From assembly GCF_029227915.1 (NCBI RefSeq), contig NC_079878.1:29105501-29169500 (forward strand): 64,000 nt of DNA, read 5' to 3'. Source of the stretch: Hydractinia symbiolongicarpus. Its lineage: Eukaryota > Cnidaria > Hydrozoa > Anthoathecata > Hydractiniidae. Below, piece after piece: positions 22,652-35,560 of this stretch. The stretch's first letter is position 1, and each line of letters starts with the position of its first letter. The notes beneath the pieces are model-generated. The model saw only the letters and a program-made list of their open reading frames with translations, was not told the DNA's origin and did no database searches. The position numbers and the translations under genes were made by a program.

Positions 22652-25600
22652 GTTTGCCGGCGATTAAACTTCTTTCATTAAGCGTCTCATCAAAAATGAA
22701 AACATTCCTGAAAACTACAAGTCTCATGCGTTTTAGTGGTGAAAAAATAATTAAAAAATCGTTCGGGAAATGAGTTTACTCCCTGGGTACTCTCTTTGTA
22801 TACTTTTGACTATACGGACCGAGTCCGGGATTTACGGGAAGTTGCGGGTTTTCGTTTGCCGGCGATTAAACTTCTTTTATTCCGCGTCTCATTAAAAATG
22901 AAAACATTTTTGAAAACTACAAGTCTCATGCGATTTAGTGGTGAAACAATAATTTAAAAAATCGTTCGGGAAATGAGTTTACTCACAGGGTACTTTCTTT
23001 GTATACATTTGACTATACGGGCCAAGCCCGGGATTTACGGGAAATCGCGGGTTTTCGTTTGCCGGCGATTAAACTTCTTTCATTAAGCTTCTCATCAAAA
23101 ATGAAAACATTCCTGAAAACTACAAGTCTCATGCGTTTTAGTGACGAAAAAATAATTTAAAAAATCGTTCGGGAAATGAGTTTAATCCCTGGGTACTTTC
23201 TTTGTATACTTTTGACTATACGGGCCGAGTCCGGGATTTACGGGAAATCGCGGGTTTTCGTTTGCCGGCGATTAAACATCTTTTATTCAGCGTCTCATCA
23301 AAAATGAAAACATTTTTGAAAACTACAAGTCTCATGCGTTTTAGTGGTGAAAAAATAATTTAAAAAATCGTTCGGGAAATGAGTTTACTCACAGGGTACT
23401 TTCTTTGTATACATTCGACTATACGGGCCAAGCCCGGGATTTACGGGAAATCGCGGGTTTTCGTTTGCCGGCGATTAAACTTCTTTCATTAAGCGTCTCA
23501 TCAAAAATGAAAACATTCCTGAAAACTACAAGTCTCGTGGCTTTTAGTGGTGAAAAAATAATAAAAAAATCGTTCGGGAAATGAGTTTACTCACAGGGTA
23601 CTTTCTTTGTATGTACTCGACTATACGGGCCAAGCACGGGATTTACGGGAAATCGCGGGTTTTTGTTTGCCGGCGATTAAACTTCTTATATTCAGCGTCT
23701 CATCAAAAATGATAACATTTTTGAAAACTACAAGTCTCATGCGATTTAGTGGTGAAACAATAATTTAAAAAATCGTTCGGGAAATGAGTTTACTCACAGG
23801 GTACTTTCTTTGTATACATTCGACTATACGGGCCAAGCCCGGGATTTACGGGAAATCGGGGGTTTTCGTTTGCCGGCGATTAAACTTCTTTCATTAAGCG
23901 TCTCATCAAAAATGAAAACATTCCTGAAAACTACAAGTCTCATGCGTTTTAGTGGTGAAAAAATAATTTAAAAAATCGTTCGGGAAATGAGTTTACTCCC
24001 TGGGTACTTTCTTTGTATACTTTTGACTATACGGGCCGAGTCCGGGATTAACGGGAATTCGCGGGTTTTCGTTTGCCGGCGATTAAACTTCTTTTATTCA
24101 GCGTCTCATCAAAAATGAAAACATTTTTGAAAACTACAAGTCTCATGCGTTTTATTGGTGAAAAGATAATTTAAAAAATCGTTCTGGAAATGAGTTTACT
24201 CCCTGTGTATTTTCTTTGTATACTTTTGACTATACGGGCCGAGTCCGGGATTAACGGGAAATCGCGGGTTTTTGTTTGCCGGCGATTAAACTTCTTATAT
24301 TCAGCGTCTCATCAAAAATGAAAACATTTTTGAAAACTACAAGTCTCATGCGTTTTAGTGGTGAAAAAATAATTTAAAAAATCGTTCGGGAAATGAGTTT
24401 ACTCACAGGGTACTTTCTTTGTATACATTCGACTATACGGGCCAAGCCCGGGATTTACGGGAAATCGCGGGTTTTCGTTTGCCGGCGATTAAACTTCTTT
24501 CATTAAGCGTCTCATCAAAAATGAAAACATTCCTGAAAACTACAATTCTCGTGCGTTTTAGTGGTGAAAAAATAATTAAAAAATCGTTCGGGAAATGAGT
24601 TTACTCACAGGGTACTTTCTTTGTATGTACTCGACTATAAGGGCCAAGCACGGGATTTACGGGAAATCGCGGGTTTTTGTTTGCCGGCGATTAAACTTCT
24701 TATATTCAGCGTCTCATCAAAAATGAAAACATTTTTGAAAACTACAAGTCTCATGCGATTTAGTGATGAAACAATAATTTAAAAAATCGTTCGGGAAATG
24801 AGTTTACTCACAGGGTACTTTCTTTGTATACATTCGACTATACGGGCCAAGCCCGGGATTTACGGGAAATCGCGGGTTTTCGTTTGCCGGCGATTAAACT
24901 TCTTTCGTTAAGCGTCTCATCAAAAATGAAAACATTCCTGAAAACTACAAGTCTCATGCGTTTTAGTGGTGAAAAAATAATTTAAAAAATCGTTCGGGAA
25001 ATGAGTTTACTCCCTGGGTACTTTCTTTGTATACTTTTGACTATACGGGCCGAGTCCGGGATTTACGGGAAATCGCGGGTTTTCGTTTGCCGGCGATTAA
25101 ACATCTTTTATTCAGCGTCTCATCAAAAATGAAAACATTTTTGAAAACTACAAGTCTCATGCGTTTTAGTGGTGAAAAGATACTTTAAAAAATCGTTCTG
25201 GAAATGAGTTTACTCCCTGCGTATTTTCTTTGTATACATTCGACTATACGGGCCAAGCCCGGGATTTACGGGAAATCGCGGGTTTTCGTTTGCCGGCGAT
25301 TAAACTTCTTTCATTAAGCGTCTCATCAAAATTGAAAACATTCCTGAAAACTACAAGTCTCATGCGTTTTAGTGGTGAAAAAATAATTTAAATAATCGTT
25401 CGGGAAATGAGTTTACTTCCTGGGTACTTTCTTTGTATACTTTTGACTATACGGGCCGAGTCCGGGATTTACGGGAAATTGCGGGTTTTCGTTTGCCGGC
25501 GATTAAACATCTTTTATTCAGCGTCTCATCAAAAATTAAAACATTTTTGGAAACTACAAGTCTCATGCGTTTTAGTGGTGAAAAGATAATTTAAAAAATC

Positions 25601-28600
25601 GTTCTGGAAATGAGTTTACTCCCTGTGTATTTTCTTTGTATACTTTTGACTATACGGGCCAAGCCCGGGATTTACGGGAAATCGCGGGTTTTCGTTTGCC
25701 GGCCATTAAACTTCTTTCATTAAGCGTCTCATCAAAAATGAAAACATTCCTGAAAACTACAAGTCTCATGCGTTTTAGTGCTGAAAGAATAATTAAAAAA
25801 TCGTTCGGGAAATGAGTTTACTCCCTGGGTACTCTCTTTGTATACTTTTGACTATACGGACCGAGTCCGGGATTTACGGGAAGTTGCGGGTTTTCGTTTG
25901 CCGGCGATTAAACTTCTTTTATTCCGCGTCTCATCAAAAATGAAAACATTTTTGAAAATTACAAGTCTCATGCGATTTAGTGGTGAAACAATAATTTAAA
26001 AAATCGTTCGGGATATGAGTTTACTCACAGGGTACTTTCTTTGTATACATTTGACTATACGGGCCAAGCCCGGGATTTACGGGAAATCGCGGGTTTTCGT
26101 TTGCCGGCGATTAAACTTCTTTCATTAAGCGTCTCATCAAAATTGAAAACATTCCTGAAAACTACAATTCTCGTGCGTTTTAGTGGTGAAAGAATAATTA
26201 AAAAATCGTTCGGGAAATGAGTTTACTCACAGGGTACTTTCTTTGTATGTACTCGACTATACGGGCCAAGCACGGGATTTACGGGAAATCGCGGGTTTTT
26301 GTTTGCCGGCGATTAAACTTCTTTCATTAAGCGTCTCATCAAAAATGAAAACATTCCTGAAAACTACAAGTCTCATGCGTTTTAGTGGTGAAAAGATAAT
26401 TTAAAAAATCGTTCTGGAAATGAGTTTACTCCCTGTGTATTTTCTTTGTATACTTTTGACTATACGGGCCAAGCCCGGGATTTACGGGAAATCGCGGGTT
26501 TTCGTTTGCCGGCCATTAAACTTCTTTCATTAAGCGTCTCATCAAAAATGAAAACATTCCTGAAAACTACAAGTCTCATGCGTTTTAGTGCTGAAAGAAT
26601 AATTAAAAAATCGTTCGGGAAATGAGTTTACTCCCTGGGTACTCTCTTTGTATACTTTTGACTATACGGACCGAGTCCGGGATTTACGGGAAGTTGCGGG
26701 TTTTCGTTTGCCGGCGATTAAACTTCTTTTATTCCGCGTCTCATCAAAAATGAAAACATTTTTGAAAATTACAAGTCTCATGCGATTTAGTGGTGAAACA
26801 ATAATTTAAAAAATCGTTCGGGATATGAGTTTACTCACAGGGTACTTTCTTTGTATACATTTGACTATACGGGCCAAGCCCGGGATTTACGGGAAATCGC
26901 GGGTTTTCGTTTGCCGGCGATTAAACTTCTTTCATTAAGCGTCTCATCAAAATTGAAAACATTCCTGAAAACTACAATTCTCGTGCGTTTTAGTGGTGAA
27001 AGAATAATTAAAAAATCGTTCGGGAAATGAGTTTACTCACAGGGTACTTTCTTTGTATGTACTCGACTATACGGGCCAAGCACGGGATTTACGGGAAATC
27101 GCGGGTTTTTGTTTGCCGGCGATTAAACTTCTTTCATTAAGCGTCTCATCAAAAATGAAAACATTCCTGAAAACTACAAGTCTCATGCGTTTTAGTGGTG
27201 AAAAAATAATTTAAAAAATCGTTCGGGAAATGAGTTTACTCCCTGGGTACTTTCTTTGTATACTTTTGACTATACGGGCCGACTCCGGGATTTACGGGAA
27301 ATCGCGGGTTTTCGTTTGCCGGCGATTAAACATCTTTTATTCAGCGTCTCATCAAAAATGAAAACATTTTTGAAAACTACAAGTCTCATGCGATTTAGTG
27401 GTGAAACAATAATTTAAAAAATCGTTCGGGATATGAGTTTACTCACAGGGTACTTTCTTTGTATACATTTGACTATACGGGCCAAGCCCGGGATTTACGG
27501 GAAATCGCGGGTTTTCGTTTGCCGGCGATTAAACTTCTTTCATTAAGCGTCTCATCAAAAATGAAAACATTCCTGAAAACTACAATTCTCGTGCGTTTTA
27601 GTGGTGAAAAAATAATTAAAAAATCGTTCGGGAAATGAGTTTACTCACAGGGTACTTTCTTTGTATGTACTCGACTATACGGGCCAAGCACGGGATTTAC
27701 GGGAAATCGCGGGTTTTTGTTTGCCGGCGATTAAACATCTTTTATTCAGCGTCTCATCAAAAATGAAAACATTTTTGAAAACTACAAGTCTCATGCGTTT
27801 TAGTGGTGAAAAGATACTTTAAAAAATCGTTCTGGAAATGAGTTTACTCCCTGCGTATTTTCTTTGTATACTTTTGACTATACGGGCCAAGTCCGGGATT
27901 TACGGGAAATCGCGGGTTTTCGTTTGCCGGCGATTAAACATCTTTTATTCAGCGTCTCATCAAAAATGAAAACATTTTTGAAAACTACAAGTCTCATGCG
28001 TTTTAGTGGTGAAAAAATAATTTAGAAAATCGTTTCGGGAAATGAGTTTACTCACAGGGTACTTTCTTTGTATACATTCGACTATACGGGCCAAGCCCGG
28101 GATTTACGGGAAATCGCGGGTTTTCGTTTGCCGGCGATTAAACTTCTTTCATTAAGCGTCTCATCAAAAATGAAAACATTCCTGAAAACTACAAGTCTCA
28201 TGCGTTTTAGTGGTGAAAAAATAATTTAAATAATCGTTCGGGAAATGAGTTTACTTCCTGGGTACTTTCTTTGTATACTTTTGACTATACGGGCCGAGTC
28301 CGGGATTTACGGGAAATTGCGGGTTTTCGTTTGCCGGTGATTAAACATCTTTTATTCAGCGTCTCATCAAAAATTAAAACATTTTTGAAAACTACAAGTC
28401 TCATGCGTTTTAGTGGTGAAAAGATAATTTAAAAAATCGTTCTGGAAATGAGTTTACTCCCTGTGTATTTTCTTTGTATACTTTTGACTATACGGGCCAA
28501 GCCCGGGATTTACGGGAAATCGCGGGTTTTCGTTTGCCGGCGATTAAACTTCTTTCATTAAGCGTCTCATCAAAAATGAAAACATTCCTGAAAACTACAA

Positions 28601-29023
28601 GTCTCATGCGTTTTAGTGCTGAAAGAATAATTAAAAAATCGTTCGGGAATTGAGTTTACTAACTGGGTACTCTCTTTGTATACTTTTGACTATACGGAGC
28701 GAGTCCGGGATTTACGGGAAGTTGCGGGTTTTCGTTTGCCGGCGATTAAACTTCTTTTATTCCGCGTCTCATCAAAAATGAAAACATTTTTGAAAACTAC
28801 AAGTCTCATGCGATTTAGTGGTGAAACAATAATTTAAAAAATCGTTCGGGAAATGAGTTTACTCACAGGGTACTTTCTTTGTATACATTTGACTATACGG
28901 GCCAAGCCCGGGATTTACTGGAAATCGCGGGTTTTCGTTTGCCGGCGATTAAACTTCTTTCATTAAGCGTCTCATCAAAAATGAAAACATTCCTGAAAAC
29001 TACAAGTCTCATGCGTTTTAGTG
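22652..29023. repeat. Large HOR block, copy B (about 31 monomers)
   Basis: This is a near-identical second copy of the block at 16771-22535. In the first 3672 bp I noticed only two substitutions (GTGATG for GTGGTG near 24754, AATTG for AATG near 25331). In the 1903-bp second part I noticed about four, mainly near 28649-28661. It differs structurally by an 810-bp internal duplication and by the loss of one monomer, which together explain the change of shift from 5881 to 6488 (810-203=607). The very low divergence indicates a recent event, or an assembly artefact. Confidence 0.88.
25556..27195. repeat. 810-bp 4-mer duplication nested in copy B
   Basis: About 25556-26385 repeats at about 26366-27195. 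CTGTGTATTTTC is at 25623 and 26433, and the rare GGCCATTAAA is at 25701 and 26511. Copy A has this segment once. It therefore arose after the large block had duplicated (or was lost from A). Confidence 0.85.
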
Positions 29024-31060
29024 ACAAAAAAATAATTTAAAAAATCGTTCGGGAAATGAGTTTACTCACTGGGTACTTTCTTTGTATACTTTTGACTATA
29101 CGGGCCGAGTCCGGGATTTACGGGAAATCGCGGGTTTTCGTTTGCCGGCGATTAAACATCTTTTATTCAGCGTCTCATCAAAAATGAAAACATTTTTGAA
29201 AACTACAAGTCTCATGCGTTTTAGTGGTGAAAAGATAATTTAAAAAATCGTTCTGGAAATGAGTTTACTCCCTGCGTATTTTCTTTGTATACTTTTGACT
29301 ATACGGGCCGAGTCCGGTATTTACGGGAAATTGCGGGTTTTCGTTTGCCGGCGGTTAAACATCTTTTATTCAGCGTCTCAGCAAAAATGAAAACATTTTT
29401 GAAAACTACAAGTGTCATGCGTTTTAGTGGTGAAAAGATAATTTAAAAAATCGTTCTGGAAATGAGTTTACTCCCTGCGTATTTTCTTTGTATACTTTTG
29501 ACTATACGGGCCGAGTCCGGGATTAAGGGGAATCGTGGGTTTTTGTTTGCCGGCGATTAAACTTCTTATATTCAGCGTCTTATCAAAAATGAAAACATTT
29601 TTGAAAACTACAAGTCTCATGCGTTTTAGTGGTGAAAAAATAATTTAAAAAATCGTTCTGGAAATGAGTTTACTCCCTGCGTACTTTCTTTGTATACTTT
29701 TGACTATACGGGCCGAGTCCGGGATTTTCGGGAAATTGCGGGTTTTCGTTTGCTGGCGATTAAACATCTTTTATTCAGCGTCTCATCAAAAATGAAAACA
29801 TTTTTGAAAACTACAAGTCTCATGCGTTTTAGTGGTGAAAAGATAATTTAAAAAATCGTTCTGGAAATGAGTTTACTCCCTGCGTATTTTCTTTGTATAC
29901 TTTTGACTATACGGGCCGAGTCCGGGATTAACGGGAAATCGCAGGTTTTCGTTTGCCGGCGATTAAACTTCTTTTATTCTGCGTCTCGTCAAAAATGAAA
30001 ACATTTTTGAAAACTACAATCTCGTGCGTTTTAGTGGTGAAAAGATAAATTAAAAAATCGTTCTGGAAATGAGTTTACACACACGGTACTTTCTTTGTAT
30101 ATACTCGACTATACGGGCCAAGCACGGCATTTACGGGAAATCGCGGGTTTTCGTTTGCCGGCGATTAAACTTCTTTCATTAAGCGTCTCATCAAAAATGA
30201 AAACATTCCTGAAAACTACAAGTCTCATGCGTTTTAGTGGTGAAAAAATAAATTAAAAAATCGTTCTGGAAATGAGTTTACTCCCTGCGTATTTTCTTTG
30301 TATACTTTTGACTATACGGCCGAGTCCGGGATTTACGAGAAATCGCGGGTTTTCGTTTGCCGGCGATTAAACATCTTTTATTCAGCGTCTCATAAAAAAT
30401 GAAAACATTTTTGAAAACTACAAGTCTCATGCGTTTTATTGGTGAAAAGAAAATTTAAAAAATCGTTCTGGAAATGAGTTTACTCCCTGTGTATTTTCTT
30501 TGTATACTTTTGACTATACGGGCCGAGTCCGGGATTAACGGGAAATCGCGGGTTTTTGTTTGCCGGCGATTAAACTTCTTATATTCAGCGTCTCATCAAA
30601 AATGAAAACATTTTTGAAAACTACAAGTCTCATGCGTTTTAGTGGTGAAAAAATAATTTAAAAAATCGTTCGGGAAATGAGTTTACTCACAGGGTACTTT
30701 CTTTGTATACATTCGACTATACGGGCCAAGCCCGGGATTTACGGGAAATCGCGGGTTTTCGTTTGCCGGCGATTAAACTTCTTTCATTAAGCGTCTCATC
30801 AAAAATGAAAACATTCCTGAAAACTACAAGTCTCGTGCGTTTTAGTGGTGGAAAAATAATTAAAAAATCGTTCGGGAAATGAGTTTACTCACAGGGTACT
30901 TTCTTTGTATGTACTCGACTATACGGGCCAAGCACGGGATTTACGGGAAATCGCGGGTTTTTGTTTGCCGGCGATTAAACTTCTTATATTCAGCGTCTCA
31001 TCAAAAATGATAACATTTTTGAAAACTACAAGTCTCATGCGATTTAGTGGTGAAACAATA
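29024..31060. repeat. Satellite, irregular monomer order
   Basis: About ten monomers with many private changes and no clear higher-order unit. Examples are AGTGTCATGCG (29411), GATTAAGGGGAATCG (29521), GATTTTCGGG (29722), TACAATCTCG with one base lost (30018), TACACACACGG (30074) and CGGCCGAGTCC with one G lost (30318). The zone looks older or less homogenised than the blocks on its left. No gene is present. Confidence 0.65.
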
Positions 31061-32450
31061 ATTTAAAAAATCGTTCGGGAAATGAGTTTACTCACAGGGT
31101 ACTTTCTTTGTATACATTCGACTATACGGGCCAAGCCCGGGATTTACGGGAAATCGCGGGTTTTCGTTTGCCGGCGATTAAACTTCTTTCATTAAGCGTC
31201 TCATCAAAAATGAAACCATTCCTGAAAACTACAAGTCTCATGCGTTTTAGTGGTGAAAAAATAATTTAAAAAATCGTTCGGGAAATGAGTTTACTCCCTG
31301 GGTACTTTCTTTGTATACTTTTGACTATACGGGCCGAGACCGGGATTAACGGGAAATCGCGGGTTTTCGTTTGCCGGCGATTAAACTTCTTTTATTCAGC
31401 GTCTCATCAAAAATGAAAACATTTTTGAAAACTACAAGTCTCATGCGTTTTATTGGTGAAAAGATAATTTAAAAAATCGTTCTGGAAATGAGTTTACTTC
31501 CTGTGTATTTTCTTTGTATACTTTTGACTATACGGGCCGAGTCCGGGATTAACGGGAAATCGCGGGTTTTTGTTTGCCGGCGATTAAACTTCTTATATTC
31601 AGCGTCTCATCAAAAATGAAAACATTTTTGAAAACTACAAGTCTCATGCGTTTTAGTGGTGAAAAAATAATTTAAAAAATCGTTCGGGAAATGAGTTTAC
31701 TCACAGGGTACTTTCTTTGTATACATTCGACTATACGGGCCAAGCCCGGGATTTACGGGAAATCGCAGGTTTTCGTTTGCCGGCGATTAAACTTCTTTCA
31801 TTAGGCGTCTCATCAAAAATGAAAACATTCCTGAAAACTACAAGTCTCATGCGTTTTAGTGGTGAAAAAATAATTTAAAAAATCGTTCGGGAAATGAGTT
31901 TACTCCCTGGGTACTTTCTTTGTATACTTTTGACTATACGGGCCGAGACCGGGATTAACGGGAAATCGCGGGTTTTCGTTTGCCGGCGATTAAACTTCTT
32001 TTATTCAGCGTCTCATCAAAAATGAAAACATTTTTGAAAACTACAAGTCTCATGCGTTTTATTGGTGAAAAGATAATTTAAAAAATCGTTCTGGAAATGA
32101 GTTTACTCCCTGTGTATTTTCTTTGTATACTTTTGACTATACGGGCCGAGTCCGGGATTAACGGGAAATCGCGGGTTTTTGTTTGCCGGCGATTAAACTT
32201 CTTATATTCAGCGTCTCATCAAAAATGAAAACATTTTTGAAAACTACAAGTCTCATGCGTTTTAGTGGTGAAAAAATAATTTAAAAAATCGTTCGGGAAA
32301 TGAGTTTACTCACAGGGTACTTTCTTTGTATACATTCGACTATACGGGCCAACCCCGGGATTTACGGGAAATCGCGGGTTTTCGCTTGCCGGCGATTAAA
32401 CTTCTTTCATTAAGCGTCTCATCAAAAATGAAAACATTCCTGAAAACTAC
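31060..32450. repeat. 609-bp 3-mer duplication
   Basis: GGGCCGAGACCGGG, seen only here, occurs at 31331 and 31940, and GCGTTTTATTGG at 31445 and 32054; both pairs are 609 bp apart. The same GTTTTATTGG monomer is also at 18266, 24147 and 30431, tying this region to the large block. Confidence 0.8.
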
Positions 32451-33700
32451 AAGTCTCGTGCGTTTTAGTGGTGAAAAAATAATTAAAAAATCGTTCGGGA
32501 AATGAGTTTACTCACAGGGTACTTTCTTTGTATGTACTCGACTATACGGGCCAAGCACGGGTGTTACGGGAAATCGCGGGTTTTTGTTTGCCGGCGATTA
32601 AACTTCTTGTATTCAGCGTCTCATCAAAAATGAAAACATTTTTGAAAACTACAAGTCTCATGCGATTTAGTGGTGAAACAATAATTTAAAAAATCGTTCG
32701 GGAAATGAGTTTACTCACAGGGTACTTTCTTTGTATACATTCGACTATACGGGCCAAGCCCGGGATTTACGGGAAATCGCGGGTTTTCGTTTGCCGGCGA
32801 TTAAACTTCTTTCATTAAGCGTCTCATCAAAAATGAAAACATTCCTAAAAACTACAAGTCTCATGCGTTTTAGTGGTGAAAAAATAATTTAAAAAATCGT
32901 TCAGGAAATGAGTTTACTCCCTGGGTACTTTCTTTGTATACTTTTGACTATACGGGCCGAGTCCGGGATTTACGGGAAATCGCGGGTTTTCGTTTGCCGG
33001 CGATTAAACATCTTTTATTCAGCGTCTCATCAAAAATGAAAACATTTTTGAAAACTACAAGTCTCATGCGTTTTAGTGGTGAAAAGATACTTTAAAAAAT
33101 CGTTCTGGAAATGAGTTTACTCCCTGCGTATTTTCTTTGTATACTTTTGACTATACGGGCCGAGTCCGGGATTAACGGGAAATCGCGGGTTTTCGTTTGC
33201 CGGCGATTAACTTCTTTTATTCCGCGTCTCATCAAAAATGAAAACATTTTTGAAAACTACAAGTCTCATGCGTTTTAGTGGTGAAAAGATAATTTAAAAA
33301 ATCGTTCTGGAAATGAGTTTACTCACAGGGTACTTTCTTTGTATATACTCGACTATACGGGCCAAGCACGGCATTTACGGGAAATCGCGGGTTATCGTTT
33401 GCCGGCGATTAAACATCTTTTATTCAGCGTCTCATCAAAAATGAAAACATTTTTGAAAACTACAAGTCTCATGCGTTTTAGTGGTGAAAAAATAATTTAA
33501 AAAATCGTTCTGGAAATGAGTTTACTTCCTGCGTATTTTCTTTGTATACTTTTGACTATACGGTCCGAGTCCGGGATTAACGGGAAATCGCGGGTTTTCG
33601 TTTGGCGGCGATTAAACTTCTTTTATTCCGCGTCTCATCAAAAATGAAAACATTTTTGAAAACTACAAGTCTCGTGCGTTTTAGTGGTGAAAAGATAATT
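32450..33700. repeat. Satellite related to the large block, then mixed monomers
   Basis: Monomer order and variants up to about 33090 follow that of 18660-19310 and 24540-25190 (the variant GATACTTTAAAA at 33086 corresponds to 19298 and 25179). Beyond this the TTATTCCGCG and AGCACGGCATT variants prevail. One monomer lost an A in CGATTAACTTC (33202). No gene is present. Confidence 0.6.
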
Positions 33701-35560
33701 TAAAAAATTGTTCTGGAAATGAGTTTATTCACAGGGTACTTTCTTTGTATATACTCGACTATACGGGCCAAGCACGGCATTTACGGGAAATCGCGGGTTT
33801 TCGTTTGCCGGCGATTAGACTTCTTTCATTAAGCGTCTCATCAAAAATGAAAACATTCCTGAAAACTACAAGTCTCATGCGTTTTAGTGGTGAAAAAATA
33901 ATTTAAAAAATCGTTCGGGAAATGAGTTTACTCCCTGGGTACTTTCTTTATATACTTTTGACTATACGGGCCGAGTCCGGGACTTACGGGAAGTTGCGGG
34001 TTTTCGTATGCCGGCGATTAAACTTCTTTTATTCCGCGTCTCATCAAAAATGAAAACATTTTTGAATACTACAAGTCTCATGCGTTTTAGTGGTGAAAAA
34101 ATAATTAAAAAAATCGTTCTGGAAATGAGTTTACTCACAGGGTACTTTCTTTGTATGTACTCGACTATACGGGCCAAGCACGGGATTTACGAGAAATCGC
34201 GGGTTTTCGTTTGCCGGCGATTAAACATCTTTTATTCAGCGTCTCATCAAAAATGAAAACATTTTTGAAAACTACAAGTCTCATGCGTTTTAGTGGTGAA
34301 AAAATAATTTAAAAAATCGTTCGGGAAATGTGTTTACTCCCTGGGTATTTTCTTTGTATACTTTTGACTATACCGGCCGAGTCCAGGATTTACGGGAATT
34401 CGCGGGTTTTCGTTTGCCGGCAATTAAACTTCTTTTATTCATAGTCTCATCAAAAATGAAAACATTCCTGAAAACTACAAGTCTCATGCGTTTTAGTGGT
34501 GAAAAAATAATTTAAAAATCGTTCTGGAAATGAGTTTACTTCCTGCGTATTTTCTTTGTTTACTTTTGACTTTACGGTCCGAGTCCGGGATTAACGGGAA
34601 ATCGCGGGTTTTCGTTTGCCGGCGATTAAACTTCTTTTATTCCGCGTCTCATCAAAAATGAAAACATTTTTGAATACTGCAAGTCTCATGCGTTTTAGTG
34701 GTGAAAAAATAATTTAAAAAATCGTTCGGGAAATGAGTTTACTCACAGGGTACTTTCTTTGTATGTACTCGACTATACGGGCCAAGCACGGGATTTACGA
34801 GAAATCGCGGGTTTTCGTTTGCCGGCGATTAAACATCTTTTATTCAGCGTCTCATCAAAAATGAAAACATTTTTGAAAACTACAAGTCTCATGCGTTTTA
34901 GTGGTGAAAAAATAATTTAAAAAATCGTTCGGGAAATGTGTTTACTCCCTGGGTATTTTCTTTGTATACTTTTGACTATACCGGCCGAGTCCAGGATTTA
35001 CGGGAATTCGCGGGTTTTCGTTTGCCGGCGATTAAACTTCTTTTATTCATAGTCTCATCAAAAATGAAAACATTTTTGAAAACTACAAGTCTCATGCGTT
35101 TTAGTGGTGAAAAGATAATTTAAAAAATCGTTCTGGAAATGAGTTTACTCACAGGGTACTTTCTTTGTATGTACTCGACTATACGGGCCAAGCACGGGAT
35201 TTACGGGAAATCGCGGGTTTTTGTTTGCCGGCGATTAAACTTCTTTTATTCAGCGTCTCATCAAAAATGAAAACATTTTTGAAAACTACAAGTCTCATGT
35301 GTTTTAGTGGTGAAAAAATAATTTAAAAAATCGTTCGGGAAACGAGTTTACTCACAGGGTACTTTCTTTGTATACATTCGACTATACGGGCCAAGCCTGG
35401 GATTTACGGGAAATCGCGGGTTTTCGTTTGCTGGCGATTAAACTTCTTTCATTAAGCGTCTCATCAAAAATGAAAACATTCCTGAAAACTACAAGTCTCA
35501 TGCGTTTTAGTGGTGAAAAAATAATTTAAAAAATCGTTCGGGAAATGAGTTTACTCACAG
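33700..35560. repeat. Block shared with 46890-48110, including a 608-bp duplication
   Basis: The rare GCGATTAGAC (33811) recurs near 47007. About 33720-34500 matches at shift 13196, and about 34650-35560 matches at shift 12588. The 608-bp difference equals a 3-mer that is duplicated here (34330 and 34938 carry the same unit) but single in the distant copy. The sub-type ACCGGCCGAGTCCAGG with an EcoRI-type GAATTC first appears here (34373). Confidence 0.75.

Noticed and set aside
16771-29023. Assembly duplication as the sole explanation for the two near-identical blocks
   Set aside because: Not excluded, but the copies differ by an 810-bp internal duplication, a missing monomer and several substitutions, which a simple assembly error would not create.
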